A stretch of DNA of 18,005 nucleotides from Actinomycetota bacterium (lineage in GTDB: Bacteria > Actinomycetota > UBA4738), in the NCBI GenBank assembly GCA_005888465.1, contig VAYJ01000017.1, positions 1-18,005 of the forward strand, written 5' to 3'. The position numbers and the translations under genes were made by a program. How positions within the stretch are numbered: the stretch's first letter is position 1; every line of letters begins with the position of its first letter. The notes below the pieces were generated by a model, which saw nothing but the letters and a program-made list of their open reading frames with translations, made no database searches and had not been told where the DNA came from. Shown one piece after another: positions 1 to 7,894 of this stretch.

Positions 1-1450
1 GAAGCTCGAACCTCGACTCGTAGAGCGAGAGGCAGCCAAGCGCCATCGCCGCGTAGTCGTCGATGAACCCGGCCCCGCTCGTTCGACCGTCGCGCCACGA
101 GCGGAGCAACCGCCGGTCGTCGCGGCGGAGGTTTGTGAGGACGAAGTCGGCAGCACGGATGGCCACGTCGAGGTACTCGTGCTCGCCCATGGCTCGACCG
201 GCCTCCGCGAATGCCTGGATCGCGAGCCCGTTCCACGACGCCAGGACCTTGTCGTCGGTCGCGGGCGGCACGCGGGCCCGTCGCGCTGCTTCGAGCCGAT
301 CGATGCCGGCACGAACCTCCTCGTCTCCGGGGGCGGTGACGCCATCGGGACACCAGAGGACGTTCGTCCCGTCCCAGTTCCCTCGGGGTCCTGCTCCCAG
401 CACTCGCGCGTCGGGTTCGCCAACGACCTCGACCAGCTCGTCCCAGGACCAGACGTAGAACTTGCCCTCGATGCCCTCGGAGTCCGCGTCCTGCGACGAG
501 AAGAAGCCTCCGGCGGGATGCCGAAGATCCCTCATCAGGTACGTCAGCGTGTCCTGGACGACGCTTCGATACCGCGGCTCGCCGGTGACCTGCCACGCGT
601 GCAGGTACAAGCGGGCGAGTTGCGCGTTGTCGTACAGCATCTTCTCGAAGTGCGGGACCAGCCAGCGCTCGTCGGTCGAGTAGCGGTGGAAGCCGCCCCC
701 GACCTGGTCGTGGATCCCGCCGGCGGCCATCTTGTCCAGCGTCGTCGTCGCCATGTGCAGCGCGTCGGGGTGGCCACGCTGGTGCATGTGCAGGAGGAAC
801 TCGAGCGTCGACGGCTGCGGGAACTTCGGCGCCGGGCCGAACCCGCCCCATTCGGGATCGAACGTGCGCGCGATCGAGCGGAGCGCGTCGGTGAGGATCG
901 CGTCGGTGAGCGGGTCGTGGGACTCGGTCATCGCGAGCCCACGGGACAGGGCCTGGGTGAGCTTCGTCCCGTCCTCGGTGATGCGGTCGCGGCGCTCGCG
1001 CCAGGCTTCGTCGATCGCCGCGAGCACCTTCGGAAACCCGGGCAGGCCGTGGCGGTCCTCGGGCGGGAAGTAGGTGCCGCCGTAGAACGGCTCCCCGCTC
1101 GGCGTGAGGAACGCGGTGAGCGGCCAGCCGCCGTGGCCGGTCATCGCCTGGACTGCATCCATGTAGACCGCGTCGACGTCGGGCCGTTCCTCACGGTCGA
1201 CCTTGATGGGGATGAAGTGCTCGTTCATGAACGCCGCCGTGGCCGGGTCCTCGAAGGACTCGTGCGCCATCACGTGGCACCAGTGGCACGCGGAATAGCC
1301 GATCGAGAGGAGGATTGGCTTGTCCTCATCGCGTGCTCGCTCGAGCGCCTCGGGTCCCCACTCGTACCAGTCCACGGGGTTGTGGGCGTGCTGCAGGAGA
1401 TAGGGGCTCGTCGCATCGATGAGGCGGTTCGTGTGGGTGGCGTCGCTCAC
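1..1450 (-). CDS. DUF255 / YyaL-type thioredoxin-domain protein (C-terminus beyond window)
   Basis: The minus-strand frame is open from a GTG at 1450 to the window edge, giving 483 residues. The family usually has about 600-700, so the C-terminal part is missing here. The N-terminus carries the hallmarks of the family (bacterial YyaL, animal SPATA20): SPYLLQHAHNPVDWYEW near residues 15-31, a thioredoxin-like CHWC at 55-58 followed by HVM and HESFED, then VDREERPD and GGWPLT. Later blocks GGFGPAPKFP, GGGFHRYSTD, PHFEKMLYDNAQL and SSQDADSEG belong to the alpha/alpha-barrel part that resembles glycan-processing enzymes. The molecular role is unsettled; the thioredoxin fold suggests redox or thiol chemistry in the cytosol. 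GTG is chosen because the nearby ATG is in another frame and hits a stop after two codons. The gene starts 10 nt after the FAD oxidoreductase stop, so it is probably the last gene of that operon. Family assignment is very secure. Confidence 0.93.
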   Translation of the reverse strand, partial: MSDATHTNRLIDATSPYLLQHAHNPVDWYEWGPEALERARDEDKPILLSIGYSACHWCHVMAHESFEDPATAAFMNEHFIPIKVDREERPDVDAVYMDAVQAMTGHGGWPLTAFLTPSGEPFYGGTYFPPEDRHGLPGFPKVLAAIDEAWRERRDRITEDGTKLTQALSRGLAMTESHDPLTDAILTDALRSIARTFDPEWGGFGPAPKFPQPSTLEFLLHMHQRGHPDALHMATTTLDKMAAGGIHDQVGGGFHRYSTDERWLVPHFEKMLYDNAQLARLYLHAWQVTGEPRYRSVVQDTLTYLMRDLRHPAGGFFSSQDADSEGIEGKFYVWSWDELVEVVGEPDARVLGAGPRGNWDGTNVLWCPDGVTAPGDEEVRAGIDRLEAARRARVPPATDDKVLASWNGLAIQAFAEAGRAMGEHEYLDVAIRAADFVLTNLRRDDRRLLRSWRDGRTSGAGFIDDYAAMALGCLSLYESRFEL

Positions 1451-1460
1451 GCCATGGAGC

Positions 1461-2864
1461 CTACCGTCGAACCGGAACGAGCCCCGCGGGCGCCAGACGG
1501 ATGAGGCGCGAGGCGATGCGGCCGGGGCGCCGGCCCTCGTCTTGCCTGCGTTCGGTCTGTTCGATCGCGCGCCGCACGACGTGGCCGCCGACGAAGCGGA
1601 GGGGCTGCGGCGGGAACGTCTTCACGTGCGCGTCGACGAGGCCGCACGTCGACCATTCGTCGGATCGTTCGAGCGCGAGCGAGGCGAGGATCCGCCCGCC
1701 GACATACGAGGGGCCGACGCCGTTGCCGGAGTACCCGACGCCGTAGAGCACGCGCGGGTGCTTCTTGAGCGCGCCGAAGACGGGCAGGCCCGTGCGGGGG
1801 CGATCGATGGGACCGGTCCACGATGACGTGATGGGGACGTCGGCGAGCATCGGATAGGTGAACCGGAAAGCTGCTTCGACGGTCGCGGCGCGCCGCGACG
1901 CTCCTTCGAACGGGCCGGCGAGGGTCGCGCGCAGCGCAATGGCGCCGCCGCCTTTGCCGAACGCGATCCGACCGTCGGCGGTTGTTCGGTAGTAGTGGAC
2001 GAGCAGCCGAGAGTCGGAGATGCAGCTGCCGTCCGTCCACCCGATGCCCGTCAGGCGATCGGGGATGGGGTCGGTCGCGGCGATGTCGCTCCCCACCACC
2101 AATATCCAGCGGCGGATCTCGTGGAAGCGCACGGCCCACGCGTTCATCGCGAGGATCACGCAGCCGGCTCGGACTGAACCTTGCGGGGTGCGAACGATGG
2201 TCGCCGCGCCGGCGGATTCGAGCGACGTCATCGGCGAGCGCTCGTGGATCCGAATGCCGCGCTCCCTGGCGACGCGCCGAAGCCCGAAGGCGAGCGCCGC
2301 CGGCTGCACGGTCGCCCCCGAGGGTTCGAAGACGCCGCCCACGTGGACGGGCGAACCCGTCCGTGCCGCCACCTGGTCGGGCGTGAGCTCCACGAACGGA
2401 TGCTCTCCGGCATGGTCAAGCGCGCCCTGCACCGAGCGCCACGAGTCGACCTGCGCCCGGTTGACCGCCGCCCAGATCCACCCGTCGTGACGGTAGTCGG
2501 CGTCGATCCCGTGCTCCTTGCAGAAGGACCCGATCGCGGCGACCGCGTCGGCCGACGCGTGAGCCAGGCGCGCGGCCTCTTCGGCTCCGACGACCTTCTT
2601 CAACGTCTCGAACTTCGCCCACCAGGACAGCACGAAGCCGCCGTTGCGCCCGCTGGCGCCGCCGCCGCAGATGTCGGCTTCGACGATGGTCACGTCGAGC
2701 GAGGGCTCGAGCTCCTTCAGCCGGAGCGCCGTCCACAGGCCCGTGTAGCCGCCGCCCACGATGCAGACGTCGGCCGCCGCGGACCCCTCGAGCGGCGGCG
2801 CGGGTTCGAACCCGCCGGCCATCGCCTCGCGGAGCCAGAGGCTTCGGACGGGAGGGCCGGTCAC
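1461..2864 (-). CDS. FAD-dependent oxidoreductase (DAO / PuuB-like amine oxidase family)
   Basis: A 467-residue flavoprotein of the D-amino-acid oxidase superfamily. The dinucleotide-binding loop VGGGYTGLWTA lies near residues 36-46, followed by an acidic end of the second strand (VEAD). The GASGRNGG block at 69-76 is typical of gamma-glutamylputrescine oxidase and sarcosine oxidase-like members. A C-terminal FAD-contact block YGVGYSGNGVGPSYVGG lies near 374-390. Such enzymes oxidise a C-N bond of an amino acid or polyamine and release hydrogen peroxide; the substrate cannot be read from the sequence. The start is a GTG sharing GTGA with the stop of the upstream glycosyltransferase, which suggests translational coupling. 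No signal peptide is visible, so it is cytosolic. The residues after about 440 are arginine-rich and look like a non-conserved tail. No puu or other polyamine genes are nearby, so the PuuB name should not be taken literally. Confidence 0.88.
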   Translation of the reverse strand: MTGPPVRSLWLREAMAGGFEPAPPLEGSAAADVCIVGGGYTGLWTALRLKELEPSLDVTIVEADICGGGASGRNGGFVLSWWAKFETLKKVVGAEEAARLAHASADAVAAIGSFCKEHGIDADYRHDGWIWAAVNRAQVDSWRSVQGALDHAGEHPFVELTPDQVAARTGSPVHVGGVFEPSGATVQPAALAFGLRRVARERGIRIHERSPMTSLESAGAATIVRTPQGSVRAGCVILAMNAWAVRFHEIRRWILVVGSDIAATDPIPDRLTGIGWTDGSCISDSRLLVHYYRTTADGRIAFGKGGGAIALRATLAGPFEGASRRAATVEAAFRFTYPMLADVPITSSWTGPIDRPRTGLPVFGALKKHPRVLYGVGYSGNGVGPSYVGGRILASLALERSDEWSTCGLVDAHVKTFPPQPLRFVGGHVVRRAIEQTERRQDEGRRPGRIASRLIRLAPAGLVPVRR

Positions 2865-4107
2865 GACGCGTCGCGGGCGAGCCGCTCGATCAGGTCGGCG
2901 GCGCGGATCGTCCCGGGGGCAGCCTGCAGCCGCGCGGCCATGCCCGCCAGCCGCCCGTGCAGCGCCTCGTCGGCGAGCAGCCGGTCGATCGCCCCCGTCA
3001 GCTCATCGTCCGCGAAGTCGTAGGACGCGAGTCGAACACCGAACCCGAGCTCGTCCACCCGCTGCGCGTTGTCGTACTGATCCCAGAAGAGCGGCAGCAC
3101 GATCATCGGCCGGCCGTGGTGGAAGCATTCGGTCACGGTGTTGTTCCCCCCGTGGGTGATGACCATGTCCACCATCGGCAGGATGGCGGGCTGCGGGAGG
3201 AACTCCGCACCGGCCATGTTGTCGGCGAGCGGGAGTTGGTCGTGCTGCGGCCCCATGCTCACGATGAAGCGGTGGTGCGTCCGGCCGAGGACGTCGATCA
3301 GTCGGCGCATGAGCGGCACGTCGCCCGAGCCGAGGCTCCCAAGGCTGAGGTACACGAGACCTCCATCGCCGCTCGCGACGCTCGCCGGCGGCTCGTAGGT
3401 CGCGTCGGGAGCCCGAACGCACGACTCGAGCCGGTGCCACGTCGGACCGAGCGGACGCGACCGTTCGTAGTCGGCCTCCGCGGGGTAGAGCGAGAGGTTG
3501 AGCCACGGCGACTCGTACATGAGGTCGCCGTCGGGGAGCGGTGGCGCGCCGCGCTCGCGGCCGAACGCGTCGAAGGACGCGCGCGGCTCCGCGATCAGCT
3601 CCCGATATCGCGCGCGGAACTCGCCCCAGCCGGATCGGTCGGCGCTCGGATACCCCGAGAAGACGGGCGGGAGAGCCGGATCCTGCCGTTCGAGCGGGTT
3701 GCACGACATGATGCGGACCCACGGGACGCCCGAGGCGGGGACCGCGGGGAACCCGACCACGTTGTCCTCGATGATCACATCGGGTCGGACCTCGTCGAAG
3801 ATCTCGCGGAGCCGCTCGTCGACGAACTGCGCGCCGTCGATCAGTTCCTGCCAGATGGGCAGGATCAGGGTCTCGAGCTGCTCGATCGTCGGCTTGCGAA
3901 ACTGTGGCGCTGTCTCCCGGATGAAGTCCTTCCAGAACTGGCCGGGCTCTTCGGGGATGTCCGGCGCGGGCTTGAGGCGCATGCGCCGCTCCTCGAACCC
4001 TTTGGCCTGGAGCGTCCCGGCGAAGGACTCCTCGACCACGAATTGTTCGTGGGCCCGAACGCGCCCTCGGGGAAGAACACGACGATCGGCGCCGCCCTCC
4101 CGGCCAT
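2861..4107 (-). CDS. UGT/MGT-like glycosyltransferase (GT1), N-terminus frameshifted, possibly a pseudogene
   Basis: The body reads in one frame from about 4042 to the stop at 2861 (about 390 residues). It is a GT-B glycosyltransferase related to the macrolide/UGT group. The C-terminal half has FLPQPAILPMVDMVITHGGNN and PMIVLPLFWDQYDNAQR, matching the donor-sugar signature (HGGxN...P...DQ..NA). The natural N-terminus is in a different frame: ATG at 4107 encodes MAGRAAPIVVFFPEGAFGPTNN, the first beta strand and glycine-rich turn expected for the family. The frame switches near 4042-4047 straight into FVVEESFAGTLQAKGFEERR. From memory of relatives, about 15 residues (rest of helix 1 and strand 2) are also absent at this point, so a deletion that is not a multiple of three is the simplest reading. 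An intact in-frame alternative would start at GTG 4039 and lack the N-terminal strand. A -10-like TAAGCT sits 8 nt before the ATG. Substrate unknown. Confidence 0.75.
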
Positions 4108-4115
4108 GGAGCGGG

Positions 4116-4121
4116 AGCTTA
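4116..4121 (-). promoter_or_regulatory. -10-like TAAGCT, candidate leaderless promoter of the glycosyltransferase
   Basis: On the minus strand TAAGCT fits the TANNNT -10 consensus and lies 8 nt before the ATG at 4107, placing a transcription start at or near the start codon. No Shine-Dalgarno sequence precedes that ATG and no clear -35 is visible. This supports 4107 as the ancestral start of the now frame-shifted gene. Confidence 0.35.
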
Positions 4122-4150
4122 GCCGCCCAGCGAAAACCGGGAGCGGTTCT

Positions 4151-4156
4151 TACACT
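4151..4156 (+). promoter_or_regulatory. -10-like TACACT, candidate leaderless promoter of the phosphoesterase
   Basis: TACACT lies 8 nt before the GTG at 4165 and there is no Shine-Dalgarno sequence in between. It faces away from the glycosyltransferase -10 candidate, so the 57-bp gap between the two starts would act as a compact divergent promoter. Confidence 0.38.
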
Positions 4157-4164
4157 CCAAGACC

Positions 4165-5583
4165 GTGCGACGCCGGGCCGCTCCTGCGCTGGTCGTCCTG
4201 GCGCTCCTCGCCGGGACCTGCACGTCGCCGCCCGCCCATCACGAGGCATCCGCGCCCCCGCCGTCGCCGATCCCCGGCATCGAGAAGATCAAGCACGTCA
4301 TCGTGATCATGCAGGAGAATCGGTCGTTCGACTCCTACTTCGGGACCTTCCCGAGGGCCGACGGCTTCCCGACGAAGGACGGCCACGTCGACGTGTGCTC
4401 CATCGATCCACGGAGCCCCACCGGATGCCAGCTCCCCTATCACGACGCCGCACTCGTGAACGTGGGCGGCCCACACAACGTGGGCGCGGCGGCGGTGGAC
4501 ATGGCGGGCGGGCGGATGGACGGGTTCGTCGAGGAGGATCTCGCGGCGCCGAGCAAGGGCTGCGAGGACATCCACGATCCGAACTGCCGGCCGGGGTCGC
4601 AGGGCGCCATCGACGTCATGGGCTACCACGACGCCAGGGAGATCCCGAACTACTGGTCCTATGCTCAAGCGTTCGTCCTGCAGGACCACATGTTCGAGCC
4701 CAACCTGGGCTGGAGCCTCCCGTCGCACCTGTTCACGGTCTCCGCATGGTCGGCGAAGTGCGACCGCCGCAAGGCCATGCGCTGCTCCTCCGACCTCGAG
4801 AACCCTGACTTGCAGCCCGACAAGAACCATCCCTTCCTGCCGCACTACGCGTGGACGGACCTCACCTATCTGCTGTACACGCACCACGTGAGCTGGGCCT
4901 ACTACCTCGACCAGGGCTACCAGCCCGACTGCGACGACGGCGCCGCGACCTGCGCGCCAGAGCGCCAGACGGTCGGCGTCCCCGAGATCTGGAACCCGCT
5001 TCCCGATTTCATCGACGTCCACCAGGACGGTCAGCTCGGCAACATCCAAGACGCGGGCAACTTCTTCACCGCGGCGAAGGACGGCACACTGCCGGCGGTC
5101 TCCTGGGTCGTCCCCAATCAGCGGGACAGCGAGCACCCGCCCGCGAACATCTCCGACGGGCAGGCGTGGGTCACGAGCCTCATCAACGCCGTGATGCAGG
5201 GCCCGGACTGGTCGAGCAGCGCGATCTTCCTCACCTGGGACGACTGGGGCGGGTTCTACGACCACGTCGTCCCGCCTCGTCTCGACGAGAACGGCTACGG
5301 CCTGCGTGTGCCCGGGATCGTCATCAGCCCGTACGCGCGGGCCGGGCTCATCGATCACCAGACGCTCTCCTTCGACGCGTACCTGAAGTTCATCGAGGAC
5401 GACTTCCTGGGAGGCGCGCGGCTCGACCCTCGGACCGACGGGCGCCCCGACAGCCGGCCGACGGTTCGCGAGGACGCGCGGATCCTCGGGAACCTCGCGG
5501 CCGACTTCGACTTCTTCCAGACGCCGATCCCGCCGCTCATCCTGCCGGTGCGGCCGCCGCCGGGGGCTGCGTCCACCGGCTGA
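4165..5583 (+). CDS. Exported phosphoesterase family protein (phospholipase C / acid phosphatase type)
   Basis: A 472-residue member of the PF04185 phosphoesterase family, which includes bacterial phospholipases C and AcpA-type acid phosphatases. The N-terminal arginines followed by ALVVLALLAG form a signal peptide, so the protein is exported. Cys19 could suggest a lipoprotein, but the preceding AGT is not a normal lipobox, and the following Pro/Ala-rich linker fits either anchoring or simple secretion. The metal/active-site block HVIVIMQENRSFDSYFG occupies residues 44-60. Further family blocks are WSYAQAFVLQDHMFEPN, SLPSHLFTVSAWSA and FLTWDDWGGFYDHV; the last supplies the Asp and His metal ligands. 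The expected reaction is hydrolysis of a phosphomonoester or phosphodiester outside the membrane. The GTG start at 4165 directly precedes the signal peptide. Eight or more cysteines outside the signal peptide suggest disulfides. The exact substrate is unknown. Confidence 0.88.
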   Translation: MRRRAAPALVVLALLAGTCTSPPAHHEASAPPPSPIPGIEKIKHVIVIMQENRSFDSYFGTFPRADGFPTKDGHVDVCSIDPRSPTGCQLPYHDAALVNVGGPHNVGAAAVDMAGGRMDGFVEEDLAAPSKGCEDIHDPNCRPGSQGAIDVMGYHDAREIPNYWSYAQAFVLQDHMFEPNLGWSLPSHLFTVSAWSAKCDRRKAMRCSSDLENPDLQPDKNHPFLPHYAWTDLTYLLYTHHVSWAYYLDQGYQPDCDDGAATCAPERQTVGVPEIWNPLPDFIDVHQDGQLGNIQDAGNFFTAAKDGTLPAVSWVVPNQRDSEHPPANISDGQAWVTSLINAVMQGPDWSSSAIFLTWDDWGGFYDHVVPPRLDENGYGLRVPGIVISPYARAGLIDHQTLSFDAYLKFIEDDFLGGARLDPRTDGRPDSRPTVREDARILGNLAADFDFFQTPIPPLILPVRPPPGAASTG

Positions 5584-5639
5584 GCGCGGGGCATGGCAAG
5601 ATTGCCCGCGGCATCGGCGGTGAGGAATGGGGAGGGACC

Positions 5640-5744
5640 GTGGCGACCAAGGACAAAGGTGGCAACAAGACCACCAAGAAGCCCGCCCAGCACAACATCA
5701 AGCAGAAGCGCCAGGCGAAGAAGGCGAAGAAGGAAGCCCGCTAG
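5640..5744 (+). CDS. Small lysine-rich basic protein, 34 aa
   Basis: A GTG at 5640 preceded by GGAGGG (spacing 3 nt) opens a 34-codon frame ending in TAG at 5742-5744. The product begins VATKDKGGNKTTKKPAQHN and ends KQKRQAKKAKKEAR. Eleven lysines and two arginines make it strongly basic, with alanine-lysine steps that could form a basic helix. This suggests binding to nucleic acid, ribosome or acidic polymers, but that is inference. It sits 56 bp after the phosphoesterase stop and 17 bp before the acyltransferase start, on the same strand. The ribosome-binding site, the codon choice (mostly AAG, GCC/GCG, CGC) and the length of the gap it fills argue that it is real. I recognise no named family, although short lysine-rich proteins of this look are common in actinobacteria. 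Confidence 0.62.
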   Translation: MATKDKGGNKTTKKPAQHNIKQKRQAKKAKKEAR

Positions 5745-5761
5745 GTATCGCCGAGCGCGAC

Positions 5762-7894
5762 GTGATCCTCGAGCGGGAACGGCCCGCGGCTCGCCCGGAT
5801 GCTCGCGCGACGTCACTCGGACATCGCGACGACATCCAGGGCCTGCGCGCCGTGGCCGTGCTGCTCGTGGCCCTCGGGCACGCCGGGATCCGGTTCCTGC
5901 GGGGAGGGTTCGTCGGCGTCGACGTCTTCTTCGTCCTCTCCGGCTTCCTCATCACCGGCCTGCTGATCGCCGGCGCCGAGAAACGAGGGTTCGTCTCTCT
6001 GCGTGAGTTCTATGCGCGCCGCGCGAAGCGGATCCTTCCCGCCGCCGCCCTCACGCTGATCGTCACCGATATCGCGGCGTACCGCCTGCTCAACTTCGTC
6101 CGCGCGAAGCAACCGATCCAGGACAGCATCTGGGCTGCCTTCTTCTCGGCGAACGTGCAGTTCGCGCGCCAGGGCGTGGACTATTTCGCCAGGAGCCAGC
6201 CGCCCTCGCCCATCCAGCACTACTGGTCGCTCGCCGTCGAGGAGCAGTTCTATCTCGTCTGGCCCGTCCTGCTGTCGGTGGTGCTGGTCGGGATCGCCGT
6301 GCGCCGCCGGCGGCGTCCCTCCGACCGGTCCCCGGGCGCGCCGGCTGAGCGCGCCTTCTCAGAACGGCGGCTGGCCCTCGTGATCATCGTCGCGAGCCTG
6401 GGGTCGCTCGCGTGGTCGATCTACTACACGCACCGAACCCCGGCCGCCGCGTACTTCGCCACGCTCGCGCGGGCCTGGGAACTCGGGCTCGGTGCGGCGC
6501 TCGCCATCGGTGCCAGCCGATTCGCCCACCTGAGCGATCGCGCCCGCGCCGTGATGGGGTGGGCCGGGGTCGCCGCGATCGGCCTCGCGGCCGTCCTGTT
6601 CGCCGACACGACCCCGTTCCCCGGGTCCTGGGCGCTCCTGCCGACCGTCGGGACGGCCCTCGTGATCGCGGCGGGGATCGGCAACGAGCGATCCCCTCGC
6701 GGGGTGGGGGCCCAGCTCGCCCGGGCACCCCTTCGGTACGTCGGCGACCGCTCGTACGCCTTCTATCTGTGGCACTGGCCCGTGCTGTTGATCGCGGCTT
6801 CCTACGCCGGGCACACGCTCTCCCTTGGCCCCAACCTCCTGCTGCTTGGCGGCGCCTTCGTGCTCTCGATCGCGAGCTACGCGCTGGTCGAGAACCCGAT
6901 CCGGCGCGCTCCCCTTCGCCGCCCCGTTCGAGCGAGCGCGGTCCTCTGGGGAACCACGGTCGCCCTCGTCGTCCTGGTCGCGGTGCTCGACCTGCGGTCC
7001 ATCGACCAAAAGGTCCTGCTCAAGCACGCGACGCCCGTCGGAGCGATTCCGACCTTGGCGCCCCCGGTGGAGGCGAGCCCGGGTGCGCCCCGAGCCCTGC
7101 CGGCGGTGATCGCCGCGGTGCAGGCTGCGCGCCAGGGATCCCCGATCCCGGGCTCGCTCGAGCCCTCCATCGATCGGCTGCTGAGTGACCGATACCACCC
7201 GCCGAGCCCCGATTGTGTCGCCGACCATGACGAGCCGAAGATCAAGCAGGTCTGCCCGTTGCTCGAGGCGGGGTCGTCGCGGACCCTGGTGGTGTTCGGG
7301 GATTCGCACGCTGCGGAATGGATGCCGGCCATCCTGTGGGCGGCGTCACAGGACGGATGGAAGGTCATCCCGCTCATCGAGCTCGGCTGCATCCCGTCCC
7401 GCTACGCGAACGTTTGCGCCCCGTTCGTCGAGTGGGCCGAGCGCGAGGTCGCCTCGCTCCATCCGGACGCCGTCCTGGTCGGCGCACGGCTTACGGTCGG
7501 CACGCCGAAGCAGCGGGCCGACAGCGTGAGCGGCCTGGGCGCGCTGGCGACCGCAATGCGGCCACTCGCGCCCGACGTGGTGCTGATCGGGGATCCGCCG
7601 GCCCAAGCCGGCCAGCCGACCGACTGCCTGCTTACGCGCGGGGCCACGCTGCAGACCTGCATCTCGACGCTCACCGACGACCAGCTGTCCGTCTATCGCG
7701 ATGCGGCCGGCGCGGTGACGGCCGCTGGCGCAGCGTTCATCGACACGATGGGGTGGTTCTGCTTCGAGAACCAGTGCCCGATGATCGTGGGCCACGCGAT
7801 CGCCTACCGGGACAACCAGCACATCTCGACGACGTACGCGCTCGAGCTTCGCCAGCTCTTCCGCGATGCGTTCACGCAGGCGCTGACGGCGTAG
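5762..7894 (+). CDS. Membrane O-acyltransferase (OafA/YrhL type) with C-terminal SGNH domain
   Basis: About 710 residues in the classic two-part layout. The N-terminal acyltransferase-3 domain (about residues 20-400) has the R-x10-H motif in IQGLRAVAVLLVALGH (Arg29, His40), the GVDVFFVLSGFLITG helix, YARRAKRILPAA and HYWSLAVEEQFYLVWP near 151-166, with about ten membrane helices. The periplasmic SGNH hydrolase-like domain carries VVFGDSHAAEW (nucleophile Ser near 513) and the C-terminal DNQH box near 683-686. Such proteins take an acyl group from the cytosol and place it on a cell-surface or secreted glycan. The reading frame is open further upstream to 5627, but that stretch overlaps the small lysine-rich gene and looks non-coding. 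GTG 5762 gives a short cytosolic lead before the first helix. No Shine-Dalgarno sequence is obvious, so translation may follow from the upstream gene. The 3' end overlaps the convergent dehydratase by 23 bp. The acceptor is unknown. Confidence 0.9.
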   Translation: MILERERPAARPDARATSLGHRDDIQGLRAVAVLLVALGHAGIRFLRGGFVGVDVFFVLSGFLITGLLIAGAEKRGFVSLREFYARRAKRILPAAALTLIVTDIAAYRLLNFVRAKQPIQDSIWAAFFSANVQFARQGVDYFARSQPPSPIQHYWSLAVEEQFYLVWPVLLSVVLVGIAVRRRRRPSDRSPGAPAERAFSERRLALVIIVASLGSLAWSIYYTHRTPAAAYFATLARAWELGLGAALAIGASRFAHLSDRARAVMGWAGVAAIGLAAVLFADTTPFPGSWALLPTVGTALVIAAGIGNERSPRGVGAQLARAPLRYVGDRSYAFYLWHWPVLLIAASYAGHTLSLGPNLLLLGGAFVLSIASYALVENPIRRAPLRRPVRASAVLWGTTVALVVLVAVLDLRSIDQKVLLKHATPVGAIPTLAPPVEASPGAPRALPAVIAAVQAARQGSPIPGSLEPSIDRLLSDRYHPPSPDCVADHDEPKIKQVCPLLEAGSSRTLVVFGDSHAAEWMPAILWAASQDGWKVIPLIELGCIPSRYANVCAPFVEWAEREVASLHPDAVLVGARLTVGTPKQRADSVSGLGALATAMRPLAPDVVLIGDPPAQAGQPTDCLLTRGATLQTCISTLTDDQLSVYRDAAGAVTAAGAAFIDTMGWFCFENQCPMIVGHAIAYRDNQHISTTYALELRQLFRDAFTQALTA

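Noticed and set aside
179..1504. Long plus-strand frame opposite the DUF255 gene (441 codons)
   Set aside because: It is the antisense shadow of a clearly homologous minus-strand gene; its translation is Arg/Val/Glu-rich with no family motif, as expected in GC-rich DNA.
2957..4306. Long plus-strand frame opposite the glycosyltransferase (449 codons)
   Set aside because: Low-complexity translation with no recognisable motif, and it runs across the divergent promoter into the phosphoesterase; a shadow of the real minus-strand gene.
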